From: CAYVMN01 sp043808585
GTDB lineage: Bacteria > Desulfobacterota > DSM-4660 > Desulfatiglandales > Desulfatiglandaceae
DNA: 16,236 nt
Direction of reading: 5' to 3'
Assembly: GCA_043808585.1 (NCBI GenBank)
Contig: JAZDES010000170.1
Span: forward strand, 1-16,236
Shown here piece after piece: positions 1 to 7,112 of the stretch. How positions within the stretch are numbered: position 1 is the stretch's first letter; every line of letters starts with the position of its first letter. The position numbers and the translations under genes were made by a program. The notes below the pieces were generated by a model, which saw only the letters and a program-made list of their open reading frames with translations, was not told the origin of the DNA and made no database searches.

Positions 1-827
1 ACCCCGATTTTGTCCGCAGGAGCGAACTCGCCCGTCGCGGAGAAGTTCTTGCCCGGGAATATTCCAATGGCACAGGTGTGGTCCACCACCATGGGGGTGC
101 CAAGTTTTGAGAATTGAGGGTAAAGGACAGGGCTCTCTTTCATGGCCTTTGTAAATTCTCCTCTTGCGGCCTTAAGCTTCTCTTTGTCAGCAATGGATAG
201 TTCTCTGCTCCCCCTGATTGCGATGGCCTTGAGATTCTTCGATCCCATGACCGCACCGAGCCCTTTTCGTCCTGCAGCCCTCAGCTCATTGACGATACAG
301 GCCATTTTGCTCAGGTTTTCACCGGCTGGCCCAATGCAGGCAATCCTGACATTCTGGTCGTTCAGTTCGTTCTTGATGATCTGCTGGCAGTCCGTTGTCA
401 TCATTCCCCATACCTTTTTGGCGCTTCGGAACTTGACCTCTCCATTCTTGATCCAGACATAGGTGGGCTTTTCGGCCTTTCCCTCAATGATCAGGGCATC
501 GTATCCAGCATATTTCAATTCGACGGGGAAATATCCTCCCGTAAGGGCCATACCGACCGCATTGGTGAGAGGTGATTTGGCGGTAACGGCCATCCGACTG
601 GCGCAGGGAATCGTGGTACCCGAAAAGGGGCCGGGAGCAAAAATCAATTTGTTTTGAGGCCCCAGGGGGTCTGTCCCTGCCTTGACTTCATCAAAGAGGT
701 ATTTGATCCCCAACCCTGCACCTCCAATAAAATCCTTTGCGATTTCCAGGGGTAATTCCTCTTCCCTGGTAGTTTGATCTGTAAGATTGATCCGCAAAAT
801 CTTTCCCGTATATCCACCTCTGTACAT
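1..827 (-). CDS. aor: Aldehyde ferredoxin oxidoreductase, N-terminal part (partial)
   Basis: Tungsten/molybdenum bis-pterin enzyme that oxidises aldehydes to carboxylic acids with ferredoxin as acceptor, in the cytoplasm. The frame is open from an ATG at 825-827 to the left edge, giving 275 codons of a family that usually has about 600. The start MYRGGYTGKILRINLT is typical of the family. Other family features are the block SRMAVTAKSPLTNAVG near residue 80 and GRKGLGAVMGSKNLKAIAI near residues 190-210, which lies in the pterin-binding N-terminal domain. The iron-sulfur cysteines lie further on and are not in the window. A strong Shine-Dalgarno (GGAGGTGA) sits just upstream at about 832-839. 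It is last in the minus-strand run, 87 bp after the MoaD-like gene, a common partner of AOR genes. A benzoyl-CoA-reductase BamB-type paralogue is less likely. The substrate cannot be read from the sequence; the upstream alcohol dehydrogenase suggests an alcohol-derived aldehyde. Confidence 0.93.
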   Translation of the reverse strand, partial: MYRGGYTGKILRINLTDQTTREEELPLEIAKDFIGGAGLGIKYLFDEVKAGTDPLGPQNKLIFAPGPFSGTTIPCASRMAVTAKSPLTNAVGMALTGGYFPVELKYAGYDALIIEGKAEKPTYVWIKNGEVKFRSAKKVWGMMTTDCQQIIKNELNDQNVRIACIGPAGENLSKMACIVNELRAAGRKGLGAVMGSKNLKAIAIRGSRELSIADKEKLKAARGEFTKAMKESPVLYPQFSKLGTPMVVDHTCAIGIFPGKNFSATGEFAPADKIG

Positions 828-914
828 TTTTCACCTCCGTTTTTAGGGTTATTCAGTTTCGTGGCGAGACGTCATCTTAAGTATAGGCTTTGCGTTTATA
901 AATTCGTGCCTCTC

Positions 915-1229
915 TCAGCCTCCGGAAACAGGAGGTAGAATCAAGACCTGATCTCCATCCTGAAGCACTGTTTCCATCCTATTGAGAAAGGCTATGTCTT
1001 GGCCGTTGACCATTAGTCGAATATGGGGGTGGACGCTTGAGCTTTTTTGTTCGAACAGGTGTGATGCCAATTCATCTCCCCATCTTTTTACCATCGTAGA
1101 AAGAAGCTCTCCCATGGTGCTTTTTTCCGGGAGAGAGAGTTCGATTTCACCCTTTCCAAGGATCTTCTTTAGATTTAGAATCGTACAGACCTTGACTGTG
1201 ATCAATTCTGCGCCTTCCTGCCTGTTCAC
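915..1229 (-). CDS. MoaD/ThiS-like ubiquitin-fold sulfur carrier
   Basis: Small 104-residue protein of the MoaD/ThiS superfamily, which carries sulfur as a C-terminal thiocarboxylate for building the pterin dithiolene of Mo/W cofactors. The sequence ends in PPVSGG; the terminal Gly-Gly is the functional hallmark. The segment GDQVLILPPVSGG matches the usual MoaD C-terminus. The GTG start (1227-1229) overlaps the TGA stop of the upstream livG gene by 3 bases, so the two are probably translationally coupled. It lies immediately before aor, which suggests a dedicated sulfur carrier for the tungstopterin of that enzyme. The N-terminal dozen residues are not typical of the family, so a slightly later start is possible. 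A house-keeping MoaD would normally sit with moaE; that gene is not seen here. Confidence 0.82.
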   Translation of the reverse strand: MNRQEGAELITVKVCTILNLKKILGKGEIELSLPEKSTMGELLSTMVKRWGDELASHLFEQKSSSVHPHIRLMVNGQDIAFLNRMETVLQDGDQVLILPPVSGG

Positions 1230-1951
1230 GTCTTTTCTCCCAAATATACCTCGATAACCTTTTCGCTGGTGGCAATCTCCTTGGGTGTTCCTTCGGCAAT
1301 CTTCTCACCGTGATGTAGCACCATAATCCGCTCACATACGCTCATTATAGCTTTCATGACGTGCTCGATCATAACAATAGTAATCCCTTTATCCCGAATC
1401 CTCCTTATCAATTCCATGGCATGGGCCATCTCAGCGGGGTTTAATCCCGCCATGATTTCATCAAGCAATAAGAGTTCAGGATTGGTTGCCAAGGCTCTGG
1501 CTACTTCAAGCCGCTTCTGGTTAGCCAGGGGCAGGTCTTTAGCGGGAATCGCTTTCACTGCGGATAACCCGACAAACTCTAACAACTCCGTTGCTTCTCT
1601 TACGGCATCCGCTGATGGCATACGGGGTGACTTCCCAAAATACGAGCCCAGTACGACATTCTCAAGAACCGACATACGGGCGAAGATTTTAACCGTTTGA
1701 AAGGTTCTCGCCACTCCCATCCTACAGATTTGATGCGGCTTTAAGCCAGTAATGTTTTGACCTTTAAATCTTATGGCCCCTGGTTTGGGGACAAGCGCCG
1801 CCGATATTAGATTAAATAGTGTTGTTTTACCGGCGCCATTGGGACCAATCAGACCGAGAACTTCACCTTGTTCCACATTAAAGTTCACATTTGACACGGC
1901 GGCTAGCCCTCCAAAATACTTGGTCACTCCCTTACCTTCAAGTATCGGCAT
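1226..1951 (-). CDS. livG: Branched-chain amino acid-type ABC transporter ATP-binding protein (LivG-like)
   Basis: Cytoplasmic ATPase of a HAAT-family (Liv-type) importer, 241 residues, normal length. Walker A GPNGAGKT is at residues 36-43. The Q-loop glutamine is in ARTFQ near 85. Walker B is LLLLDE near 160-165, and the switch histidine is in IVMIEH near 197. LivG-type blocks KPHQICRMGVARTFQ and GLNPAEM are present. The ABC signature is degenerate: LPLANQKRLEVARAL replaces the usual LSxGQ, and the residues after Walker B are EIMAGLNP rather than EPxAGLNP. Such drift is known among LivG/UrtD-like proteins, so it is probably functional. The ATG start at 1949-1951 lies inside the end of livM (14-bp overlap), and its stop overlaps the MoaD-like start. 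The usual second ATPase, LivF, does not follow. Confidence 0.93.
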   Translation of the reverse strand: MPILEGKGVTKYFGGLAAVSNVNFNVEQGEVLGLIGPNGAGKTTLFNLISAALVPKPGAIRFKGQNITGLKPHQICRMGVARTFQTVKIFARMSVLENVVLGSYFGKSPRMPSADAVREATELLEFVGLSAVKAIPAKDLPLANQKRLEVARALATNPELLLLDEIMAGLNPAEMAHAMELIRRIRDKGITIVMIEHVMKAIMSVCERIMVLHHGEKIAEGTPKEIATSEKVIEVYLGEKT

Positions 1952-2888
1952 GTTTCGTCCCCGAAATTCGTTTCCATAACTTCTTTATCAACCCTACAAG
2001 GCCATCGGGCATGTATAATACAGCCACTATCATTACAATACCGAAGATGAGCATATAGTAATAAGGGAACCTGGTAATTAAGAATTCTTCCAGGTAGGTA
2101 AAGATAGCAGCGCCTATTATAGGACCATAAAGTTGTCCCATGCCACCAAAGATGGCCATCAAAACCGGCATAAAAGAAAGGATAGGATTAAAGGCAATCC
2201 TTGGGTCAATATATGTCCATCGTGTCGCCATGGTTGCCCCGGCTGCCCCCATGAAAAAAGCGCTGATAGCAAAGGTGGTAATTTTCAAGGCAGTTACATT
2301 AATGCCGGTGTGCGCCGCCGCTTCCTCATATTCTCCGATGCTCTGCAAGGCTAACCCAAATCTAGAATGTCTAATAAAGTAGGCTGTAAGCATTAATATA
2401 ACAAAGATAATTAGCATAAAGTAATAAACAGTCGTGTTGGTCACGGTGGGAACCACTCGGCCAGTCGTACCCGTTATATTTACCTCCCACCACAGGACAA
2501 AATGCAAGAGGAGCTCAACGAGCCCGAAAGTGAACATAACGAAATATATGCCCTTTAGCCTCAGAGTCAAAACACCAACGAGAAGGGCAAGACAAAAACT
2601 GGCTAAAGCACCAATGCCGATAACGAGAGGCAAGGATAATGCTCTCCCCAATATGGCTGACGTATAGATGCCAACCCCAAAGAAGGCGGCAGACGCCAGT
2701 GAGATATAACCGGTAGGACCGGAGAACAGTGCCCAACTCACGGTAATGATGATATACATGAAGATGCTGGTTAGTAGTATAAGAGTATACTCAGGGGCAT
2801 ACAGAGGTGAAGTAGCTAACACGACCAAGACCAAAAAAACCAACCCCCCTGAAAAGGACCTCTTAGATGTAAATGTGACACTATTCAT
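1938..2888 (-). CDS. livM: Branched-chain amino acid-type ABC transporter permease (LivM-like)
   Basis: Inner-membrane permease subunit of the Liv-type importer, 316 residues and very hydrophobic throughout, with about eight to ten membrane segments. The conserved LivM block is visible as SGPTGYISLASAAFFGVGIY around residues 56-75. The cytoplasmic coupling region is EEAAAHTGINVTALK, and the late GGMGQLYGPIIGA block is also typical. The C-terminus is rich in basic residues (IKKLWKRISGTKH). The ATG at 2886-2888 is preceded by GGAAAA about 7 nt upstream. That weak ribosome site lies inside an 8-bp target duplication made by the mobile element now separating it from livH. The gene overlaps livG by 14 bp. 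The transported compound is unknown; close relatives carry amino acids, urea, amides, aromatic acids or other carboxylates. Confidence 0.93.
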   Translation of the reverse strand: MNSVTFTSKRSFSGGLVFLVLVVLATSPLYAPEYTLILLTSIFMYIIITVSWALFSGPTGYISLASAAFFGVGIYTSAILGRALSLPLVIGIGALASFCLALLVGVLTLRLKGIYFVMFTFGLVELLLHFVLWWEVNITGTTGRVVPTVTNTTVYYFMLIIFVILMLTAYFIRHSRFGLALQSIGEYEEAAAHTGINVTALKITTFAISAFFMGAAGATMATRWTYIDPRIAFNPILSFMPVLMAIFGGMGQLYGPIIGAAIFTYLEEFLITRFPYYYMLIFGIVMIVAVLYMPDGLVGLIKKLWKRISGTKHADT

Positions 2889-2893
2889 TTCTC

Positions 2894-2901
2894 TATTTTC
2901 C
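2894..2901. repeat. 8-bp target-site duplication of element A (left copy)
   Basis: TATTTTCC at 2894-2901 is repeated exactly at 3099-3106, directly outside the two ends of element A. Read on the minus strand it is GGAAAATA, which supplies both the last codons plus stop of livH (right copy) and the purine-rich ribosome site of livM (left copy). The duplication shows that the element entered by transposition and that livH and livM were originally about 4 nt apart. Confidence 0.85.
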
Positions 2902-3098
2902 GTAATAATTTAGTGCTTTGAAAGCAGTGATGAGTCGCCTGACCGACCGGGAGGGTCTTTTTTCCAAAGGACGTAACCCAAATTCTTCACAGCCAGTGGC
3001 ACGCCCCCTTACCTTTGAATACAGTTTCTGCCAGGCAGGGGAGAGGAAAAAAGACCCTCCCGGTCGCCTGCCTTTCTTTCAAAACGCTAAAGTGTTAC
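2902..3098. mobile_element. MITE-like element, copy A (IS66-type ends)
   Basis: A 197-bp non-coding element. The ends are imperfect inverted repeats of about 23 bp (roughly 19 of 23 match), starting GTAAT at the left and GTAAC when the right end is read inward. Directly flanking it is a perfect 8-bp duplication, TATTTTCC. Terminal repeats beginning GTAA with 8-bp duplications are the known signature of the IS66 family, so a full-length IS66-type transposase elsewhere probably mobilised it. No transposase is encoded here; short open frames inside are by-products of the repeat. Inner inverted repeats at 2945-2965 and 3045-3065 flank a core of about 79 bp. It lies exactly at the livH stop/livM ribosome site, and its end base completes the livH TAG stop. 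The folded RNA might cause polarity on livM-livG-aor. Confidence 0.85.
2945..3065. repeat. Inner inverted repeat pair with core, copy A
   Basis: Arms at 2945-2965 and 3045-3065 are perfect 21-bp inverted copies of each other (GACCGGGAGG followed by GTCTTTTTTCC). They enclose a core at 2966-3044. The same arms occur in copies B and C with small changes. In copy C the core lies in the opposite direction relative to the asymmetric outer parts of the element. Confidence 0.85.
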
Positions 3099-3967
3099 TA
3101 TTTTCCAAAAATACCGGTGGGCTTCGCCAGGAGCAAAAGCATGAAAATGAAATAATAGGCGACCAGTGATAGGCCTGGCTCTATATAGGTTACTATGCTG
3201 CCAACCAGACCCAGTAAAAGACCCCCGATAAAACTGCCAGGGATACTACCCAACCCCCCTAAGACGATCACGATTAGGGCGATCATGGTATATTCGAGCC
3301 CCATCGTTGGTTGAATCTTGTAAGACATGCTTATCAGTGTACCGCCTAAACCAGCCATCAAGGCACCAAGGCCAAAGCACAAAGCCAGCACCTGGTTGAT
3401 GTTTACCCCCATGAGTCCGGCGGTCGCCGGGTCTTGGGCGGCTGCCCTGACCGCTTTTCCCAGGCGGGTACGGGCTAAGAAGAAATAAAAGACCAGACCT
3501 AGAACCAATGCAAATCCAAGGGTTATCAGGCGATTGGCGGCAAATTTTGCCCCCCAAAAACTGACCGGAACAGCTAGATAAGAGTACCCCTTTATGTCAG
3601 CCCCCCATACTAATATGGCTACATTTTGAATGACGAATAGGAGACCAAAACAGGCCAACATGGAGTTGCCCTCAAAGGCAGTTGCTGATGTTGACGAGAT
3701 TCTAAGGCGTGTAAACATGGTTTTATAAAGCGTAAAACCGATTATGAATACAATAGGACCGCAAATGGCGAGAGAGACCAGCGGGTTAATCCCAAAGATG
3801 GTGTATAGTGACCAGGTGATAAAAGCCCCGAGCATGATAAACTCGCCGTGAGCTATGTTTAGCACGCGGGCAACACCATACTGCAGGCTGAGTCCCACGG
3901 AAATCAGGGCAAAGATGCCGCCCATCAGTAAACCAGCAATCACCACGTCCAGGATTCTTACAATCAT
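3098..3967 (-). CDS. livH: Branched-chain amino acid-type ABC transporter permease (LivH-like)
   Basis: Inner-membrane permease of the Liv-type importer, 289 residues, normal length, with about eight hydrophobic segments. The N-terminal block GVARVLNIAHGEFIMLGAF (about residues 31-49) is the LivH signature. Other family blocks are RTRLGKAVRAAAQDPATAGLMGVN near the middle, which is the cytoplasmic coupling loop, and VLGGLGSIPGSFIGGLLLG near the end. The ATG at 3965-3967 has no clear Shine-Dalgarno. It lies about 170 bp after the binding-protein gene, across a nested inverted repeat. The stop TAG (3098-3100) is shared with the edge of mobile element A: before insertion the stop would also have read TAG, so the protein was not altered. 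It is expected to pair with LivM. Confidence 0.94.
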   Translation of the reverse strand: MIVRILDVVIAGLLMGGIFALISVGLSLQYGVARVLNIAHGEFIMLGAFITWSLYTIFGINPLVSLAICGPIVFIIGFTLYKTMFTRLRISSTSATAFEGNSMLACFGLLFVIQNVAILVWGADIKGYSYLAVPVSFWGAKFAANRLITLGFALVLGLVFYFFLARTRLGKAVRAAAQDPATAGLMGVNINQVLALCFGLGALMAGLGGTLISMSYKIQPTMGLEYTMIALIVIVLGGLGSIPGSFIGGLLLGLVGSIVTYIEPGLSLVAYYFIFMLLLLAKPTGIFGK

Positions 3968-4000
3968 TATGATGGCTTTCTAGTTTTGCCAATTACGGCT

Positions 4001-4090
4001 ACAGGCTGTCCAAAGGCCGCAGAACAACCACTCTGGTGAGGATAACCACCCTCGAGAGGGGTTATGTTCGCACCCTTTGAGACAGCCTGT
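4001..4090 (-). promoter_or_regulatory. Nested inverted repeat between binding-protein gene and livH
   Basis: Outer arms ACAGGCTGTCCAAAGG (4001-4016) and CCTTTGAGACAGCCTGT (4074-4090) are inverse copies apart from one extra base. Inside is a second palindromic stretch centred on CTCGAG (about 4043-4064; TAACC at one end, GGTTA at the other). Transcribed on the minus strand it would form a long stem just after the binding-protein stop and before livH. This is a common place for stems that protect the upstream message or reduce read-through, so that binding protein exceeds permease. It has no U-tract, so it is not a classic terminator. It could also be a small dispersed palindromic element. Confidence 0.5.
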
Positions 4091-4135
4091 TTACCCTTAG
4101 CGTTATTGATCTCCTAAACGGAACGTCTACTCCTT

Positions 4136-5365
4136 TTACTTCTTTGGCTTTGGCTTTGGCCAGGGCGGCTTGGGGTATTCAGGTGGTGCGGTACGTTTCG
4201 GCCCGGGGTCTATGACTTCAAACACGCCTTTTTGCCACTGACCTATTTCACCGGGATGATTTACAAAGTATTGATTCTCATCATACCAGAACGGTCCCAA
4301 GGCCGTATCAAACTTCTCCTTGGCCATGATATCCCTTATCTTTTTCTGATCAAGGGTGCCCGCCTTCTCGATAGCCTTTTGGAAATGCTGTAGCGATGAC
4401 CAATAGTACAGGGCTCCCCAGTAGTCGGGTTCTACCTTAAAGCGTGCCACAAATTTATCAACGAGTTCCTTGGCCCCGGGAGAGGTTTTGGCATTCCAGG
4501 CACCACCGCCCATTACTCCCTCCACCACATTCACGCCAAACATGTCTCTATAGAGGTTGGGGGAAAAGGGCAAGACGGTAAGGAAGAAGGCATTGAAGTT
4601 AATGCCAAGCTCGATCGACTGAGAGGTGAGCAGCATGCCTCCATCAGGATAGCAGGCAGCAACAAAGGCGTCGACACCAAGCGATTTGGCGTCCTTCAAT
4701 AGGGGCGATAAGTCCTTAATCCCCGGAGGATAGCTCTTGTTCATTTTGACTTCAATTCCCTTCTGCTTGAAAAACGGAACCATGGCATTACCATACTCTA
4801 CGCCATGGAGATCTCCACGGTAGATCACCGCCACCGACTTCACACCGACTTCACCAAAAATGTCAGCAAGGGCCGGAGCCTGGGTTTCGGAAAAATTCAA
4901 AACCTGAAAGAAGTAGGGCAAGCGAAGCTCCTTGAGTTTCAACGCTCCACCGGGGCCACCGATCAGTATATACCCGTACTTGTTGGCGATAGGAGCGGCA
5001 GCAAAGAGCCAGGCCGTGCCCCAGGGAGGGAAGACAAAATCAACCTTGTCTTCCAAAATCAATTTTTCCAGCAGGTTCGTCATCGTGCCGATATCGCTTT
5101 TGTCGTCATATCTGATTAGCTCTACAGGTAATTTTTTGCCATACTCCTTCACATATATTCCGCCATTCTTATTGACCTCCTCAACCCACAACTCGTAGAT
5201 TGGACCGCCTGCTATGGCAACACCGCCCGCTATTGGGCCAGAGAGAGAGATAGCCTGGCCAATACGGATTTTATCTTTCGAGTGAGCAGCCAATGGAAAG
5301 GCCATAAGCAAGGCGAACAGCATTACGCAAACTGTAAATTTTAGATATTTTCCAGCACTATTCAT
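4136..5365 (-). CDS. Periplasmic substrate-binding protein of Liv-type ABC transporter
   Basis: Periplasmic receptor of the HAAT importer, 409 residues, of the type I periplasmic-binding fold (Peripla_BP_6-like). A signal peptide is clear: positively charged start, hydrophobic stretch VCVMLFALLMAFPLA, likely cut after AAHS near residue 29. The mature protein begins KDKIRIGQAISLSGPIAG, the standard N-terminal strand and substrate loop. The motif VAVIYRGDLHGVEYGNA opens the second lobe. The C-terminus is a Pro/Lys-rich tail (PPEYPKPPWPKPKPKK). The ATG at 5363-5365 has a strong ribosome site (AAGGAGGGG). It lies between the alcohol dehydrogenase and livHMG in the same direction. The ligand cannot be deduced; binding proteins of this branch often bind aromatic or other carboxylates and amides rather than leucine. 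Confidence 0.92.
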   Translation of the reverse strand: MNSAGKYLKFTVCVMLFALLMAFPLAAHSKDKIRIGQAISLSGPIAGGVAIAGGPIYELWVEEVNKNGGIYVKEYGKKLPVELIRYDDKSDIGTMTNLLEKLILEDKVDFVFPPWGTAWLFAAAPIANKYGYILIGGPGGALKLKELRLPYFFQVLNFSETQAPALADIFGEVGVKSVAVIYRGDLHGVEYGNAMVPFFKQKGIEVKMNKSYPPGIKDLSPLLKDAKSLGVDAFVAACYPDGGMLLTSQSIELGINFNAFFLTVLPFSPNLYRDMFGVNVVEGVMGGGAWNAKTSPGAKELVDKFVARFKVEPDYWGALYYWSSLQHFQKAIEKAGTLDQKKIRDIMAKEKFDTALGPFWYDENQYFVNHPGEIGQWQKGVFEVIDPGPKRTAPPEYPKPPWPKPKPKK

Positions 5366-5574
5366 TTTTCCCCTCCTTTTTAGATGTTCAAAAAAATCAA
5401 CCGCTCAAAATACACCTTGGTTATTACCAATACCCTTTGCCGGAGCTATGTGAGCATCACCTCCCTTCGCAGAACAGTCCTCTCGGCGAAGACCTGAAAA
5501 GGCAACAATTTTGAACTGCGGGCGATCAACACATTCTCTGGAGATTCAACCCTAATCTTTCGTTCTCCCTGGTG
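5366..5574 (-). other. Gap between alcohol dehydrogenase and binding-protein genes
   Basis: This 209-bp stretch has no plausible gene. A short inverted repeat (CTTCGC at 5465-5470, GCGAAG at 5486-5491) and the strong ribosome site of the binding-protein gene (about 5371-5380) are all that stand out. The length would allow an internal promoter for the transporter genes, but no convincing -35/-10 pair was found by eye. Confidence 0.4.
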
Positions 5575-6669
5575 CTACAGTCGCAAAACCGGTTTGATCA
5601 CTCGCCCCTTTTCCATATCTTCCACCGCCTGGTTTATGTCGTCGAATGGATAGAACGTGATCAGTCGGTCAAAGGGGAACCGCCCCTGGCTATACAATTC
5701 AATCAATTTTGGAATAAACAGATCCGGGATGGCATCGCCTTCGATGATGCCCCGAACCGTCCTGCCATTCATTATTCTGTCCATATCCAGAGTGACCTCT
5801 GTGCCGGGTGCCACGACCCCGAGCAGTCCGCAGACACCGAGAAGAGGCAGGGCATCCACGGCCTGCCGAAATACTGAGGGATTCCCGACACACTCCAGGG
5901 TGAACTCCGGACCCCCTCCGGTAATGTCCCGGATCGCCTCAACCGGGTCCACCTCGCCCGCGTTGATGGTATGGGTGGCGCCCAATTCCTTTGCCTTCTC
6001 GAGGCGGTCCGGAATAACATCCACCGCGATAATGGTGGTGCAACCGCACACGACCGCAGCGAGAACAGCGCTTATCCCCACCGTCCCGGTGCCGAATACT
6101 GCGATGGAAGACCCGGGCCTGGCTTGAAACGTGTTCATAACCGCGCCCGCGCCGGTCTGGACGCCACATCCCAGGGGAGACAGGGTCTCCAGGGGAATGT
6201 CTTCTCTCACCTTGACGACGTTTCGTTCTGTGGCCAGGGCGAAGCTGGCAAAAGAAGACTGGCAGAAAAAGGAGCCATGGATCACCTGATCGCCCTTTCG
6301 AAGGGTCGTGGTACCGTCCGGACGGGCGCCGCTAAAATTGAGAGGCAAGAAGTTCAGACAATAGGTGTCCTTGCCTGCCTTGCACGACGGGCATTTCCCG
6401 CAGGACACCCAGCTCAGGACCACATGGTCCTCTGGTTTGACCTTGGTCACCCGGGCCCCCACCTTTTCCACAACGCCGGCCCCTTCGTGCCCGAAGACAC
6501 TGGGCAGCGGTATGGGTAAGTGCTGGTCCCGGGCCGCCAGATCCGTGTGGCATATCCCCGCTCCCATTATCCGAACCAGCACCTCATCATCGTTTGGATC
6601 ACTGATTTGAAGTTGTTCAATGCTGAAAGGTCCTGATTTCTCGAAAACCACAGCGGCTCTAATGTCCAT
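5575..6669 (-). CDS. Zinc-dependent alcohol dehydrogenase, aryl/benzyl-alcohol dehydrogenase-like
   Basis: Cytoplasmic medium-chain dehydrogenase, 364 residues, normal length, interconverting an alcohol and an aldehyde with NAD(H). Catalytic zinc ligands are Cys40 (GAGICHTD), His61-Glu62 (GHEGAG) and Cys168 (LGCGVQTGAG). Structural zinc cysteines are Cys90, 93, 96 and 104 in CGKCPSCKAGKDTYC. The Rossmann motif is GTGTVG near 193-198, with Asp217 (AVDV) at the end of the second strand, which favours NAD over NADP. The overall pattern (ICHTDLAARDQHLPIPLP, CGVQTGAGAVMN) resembles XylB/AreB-type aryl-alcohol dehydrogenases. The ATG at 6667-6669 has a good ribosome site (AAGGGGG). It is the first gene of the minus-strand cluster, and its aldehyde product would be a substrate for the AOR encoded at the far end. 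The aromatic specificity is inference. Confidence 0.92.
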   Translation of the reverse strand: MDIRAAVVFEKSGPFSIEQLQISDPNDDEVLVRIMGAGICHTDLAARDQHLPIPLPSVFGHEGAGVVEKVGARVTKVKPEDHVVLSWVSCGKCPSCKAGKDTYCLNFLPLNFSGARPDGTTTLRKGDQVIHGSFFCQSSFASFALATERNVVKVREDIPLETLSPLGCGVQTGAGAVMNTFQARPGSSIAVFGTGTVGISAVLAAVVCGCTTIIAVDVIPDRLEKAKELGATHTINAGEVDPVEAIRDITGGGPEFTLECVGNPSVFRQAVDALPLLGVCGLLGVVAPGTEVTLDMDRIMNGRTVRGIIEGDAIPDLFIPKLIELYSQGRFPFDRLITFYPFDDINQAVEDMEKGRVIKPVLRL

Positions 6670-6709
6670 TTTTACCCCCTTATCTCAAAATAGTATCGCA
6701 ATCGTTCAC

Positions 6710-6736
6710 CACAGAGGTCACAGAGTACACAGAGCA
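6710..6736. repeat. Short tandem repeat, three 9-bp CACAGAGNN units
   Basis: Units CACAGAGGT, CACAGAGTA and CACAGAGCA follow one another directly. It lies between the alcohol dehydrogenase start and a GxxExxY gene remnant. From general experience, similar imperfect CACAGAG-type tracts are common next to GxxExxY genes in other bacteria, so it probably belongs to that relic rather than to the dehydrogenase promoter. Confidence 0.6.
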
Positions 6737-6752
6737 AACTCTCTTGTTTTAA

Positions 6753-6908
6753 TCATTGATTAACCGGCGGATGGGCCTTTTGCCTTTCCACTGACAACCC
6801 ACGGTCAACCAGTTCATAGGCCAAACATGCCTCATACCCTGACTCTAACAAGCCAGGCCCAAGTGTTCGATGAACAGCGATGCCAGCACCGGCTGGACAG
6901 TCCATGTC
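6753..6908 (-). pseudogene. Remnant of a GxxExxY family gene
   Basis: About 50 codons match the N-terminal half of GxxExxY proteins (usually about 125 residues). AVHRTLGPGLLESGYE contains the name-giving G-x-x-E-x-x-Y motif, and AYELVDRGLSVERQK follows as in the family. It then stops at TGA (6753-6755) shortly after ERQKAHPPVN, so the second half is missing. It has no start of its own: the open frame runs upstream into a low-complexity stretch, a livG relic and a mobile element, giving a nonsense chimera of about 212 codons. The function of the family is not well established. This copy is almost certainly dead. Confidence 0.75.
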
Positions 6909-6946
6909 AGTGATACAAGAAAACAGAGACTCACCAGTTAAAAGAC

Positions 6947-6982
6947 CATCTTGATTGTCCTTTTCATCTTGATTGTCCTCCT
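6947..6982. repeat. Two 18-bp direct repeats in low-complexity spacer
   Basis: CATCTTGATTGTCCT occurs at 6947-6961 and again at 6965-6979, giving a period of 18 bp. On the minus strand it would encode the dull EDNQDEKDNQDG. It lies between the GxxExxY and livG relics and has no sign of function. Confidence 0.6.
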
Positions 6983-7034
6983 TCCAAAAATTTTGGTTTT
7001 CATGATCCCTGCCCTCCAGATGATCCAATTCCCT

Positions 7035-7112
7035 CTCAAATGCCTTCATGCTCAGGAATGTCCTGATTAACTGGAACGTCCTGGAAATACCTAAGCGACA
7101 TATATGATGTGG
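7035..7112 (-). pseudogene. Fragment of a second livG-like ATPase gene
   Basis: Twenty-six codons reading PHHICRLGISRTFQLIRTF then LSMKAFE match the LivG block between Walker A and the signature. They align with PHQICRMGVARTFQTVKIF of the intact livG in this window, with about half the residues identical. Nothing of Walker A, signature or Walker B remains. The fragment stops exactly at the boundary of mobile element B (7113), and no livG sequence continues on the other side. This suggests that a deletion anchored at the element removed the rest. It is more divergent than a recent duplicate would be, so it comes from a different transporter. Confidence 0.7.

Noticed and set aside
2918..3169. 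83-codon plus-strand open frame sharing SKGRNPNSSQPVARPLTF with copy B
   Set aside because: The shared peptide is a translation of the mobile element; it runs out of the element antisense into livH, so it is not evidence of a conserved gene.
5464..5491. CTTCGC/GCGAAG inverted repeat as an operator or terminator
   Set aside because: Six-base arms with a 15-nt loop occur by chance often, and no T-run follows.
6670..6752. Promoter for the alcohol dehydrogenase
   Set aside because: No -35/-10 pair with good spacing could be found by eye; the region is mainly CACAGAG-type repeat.
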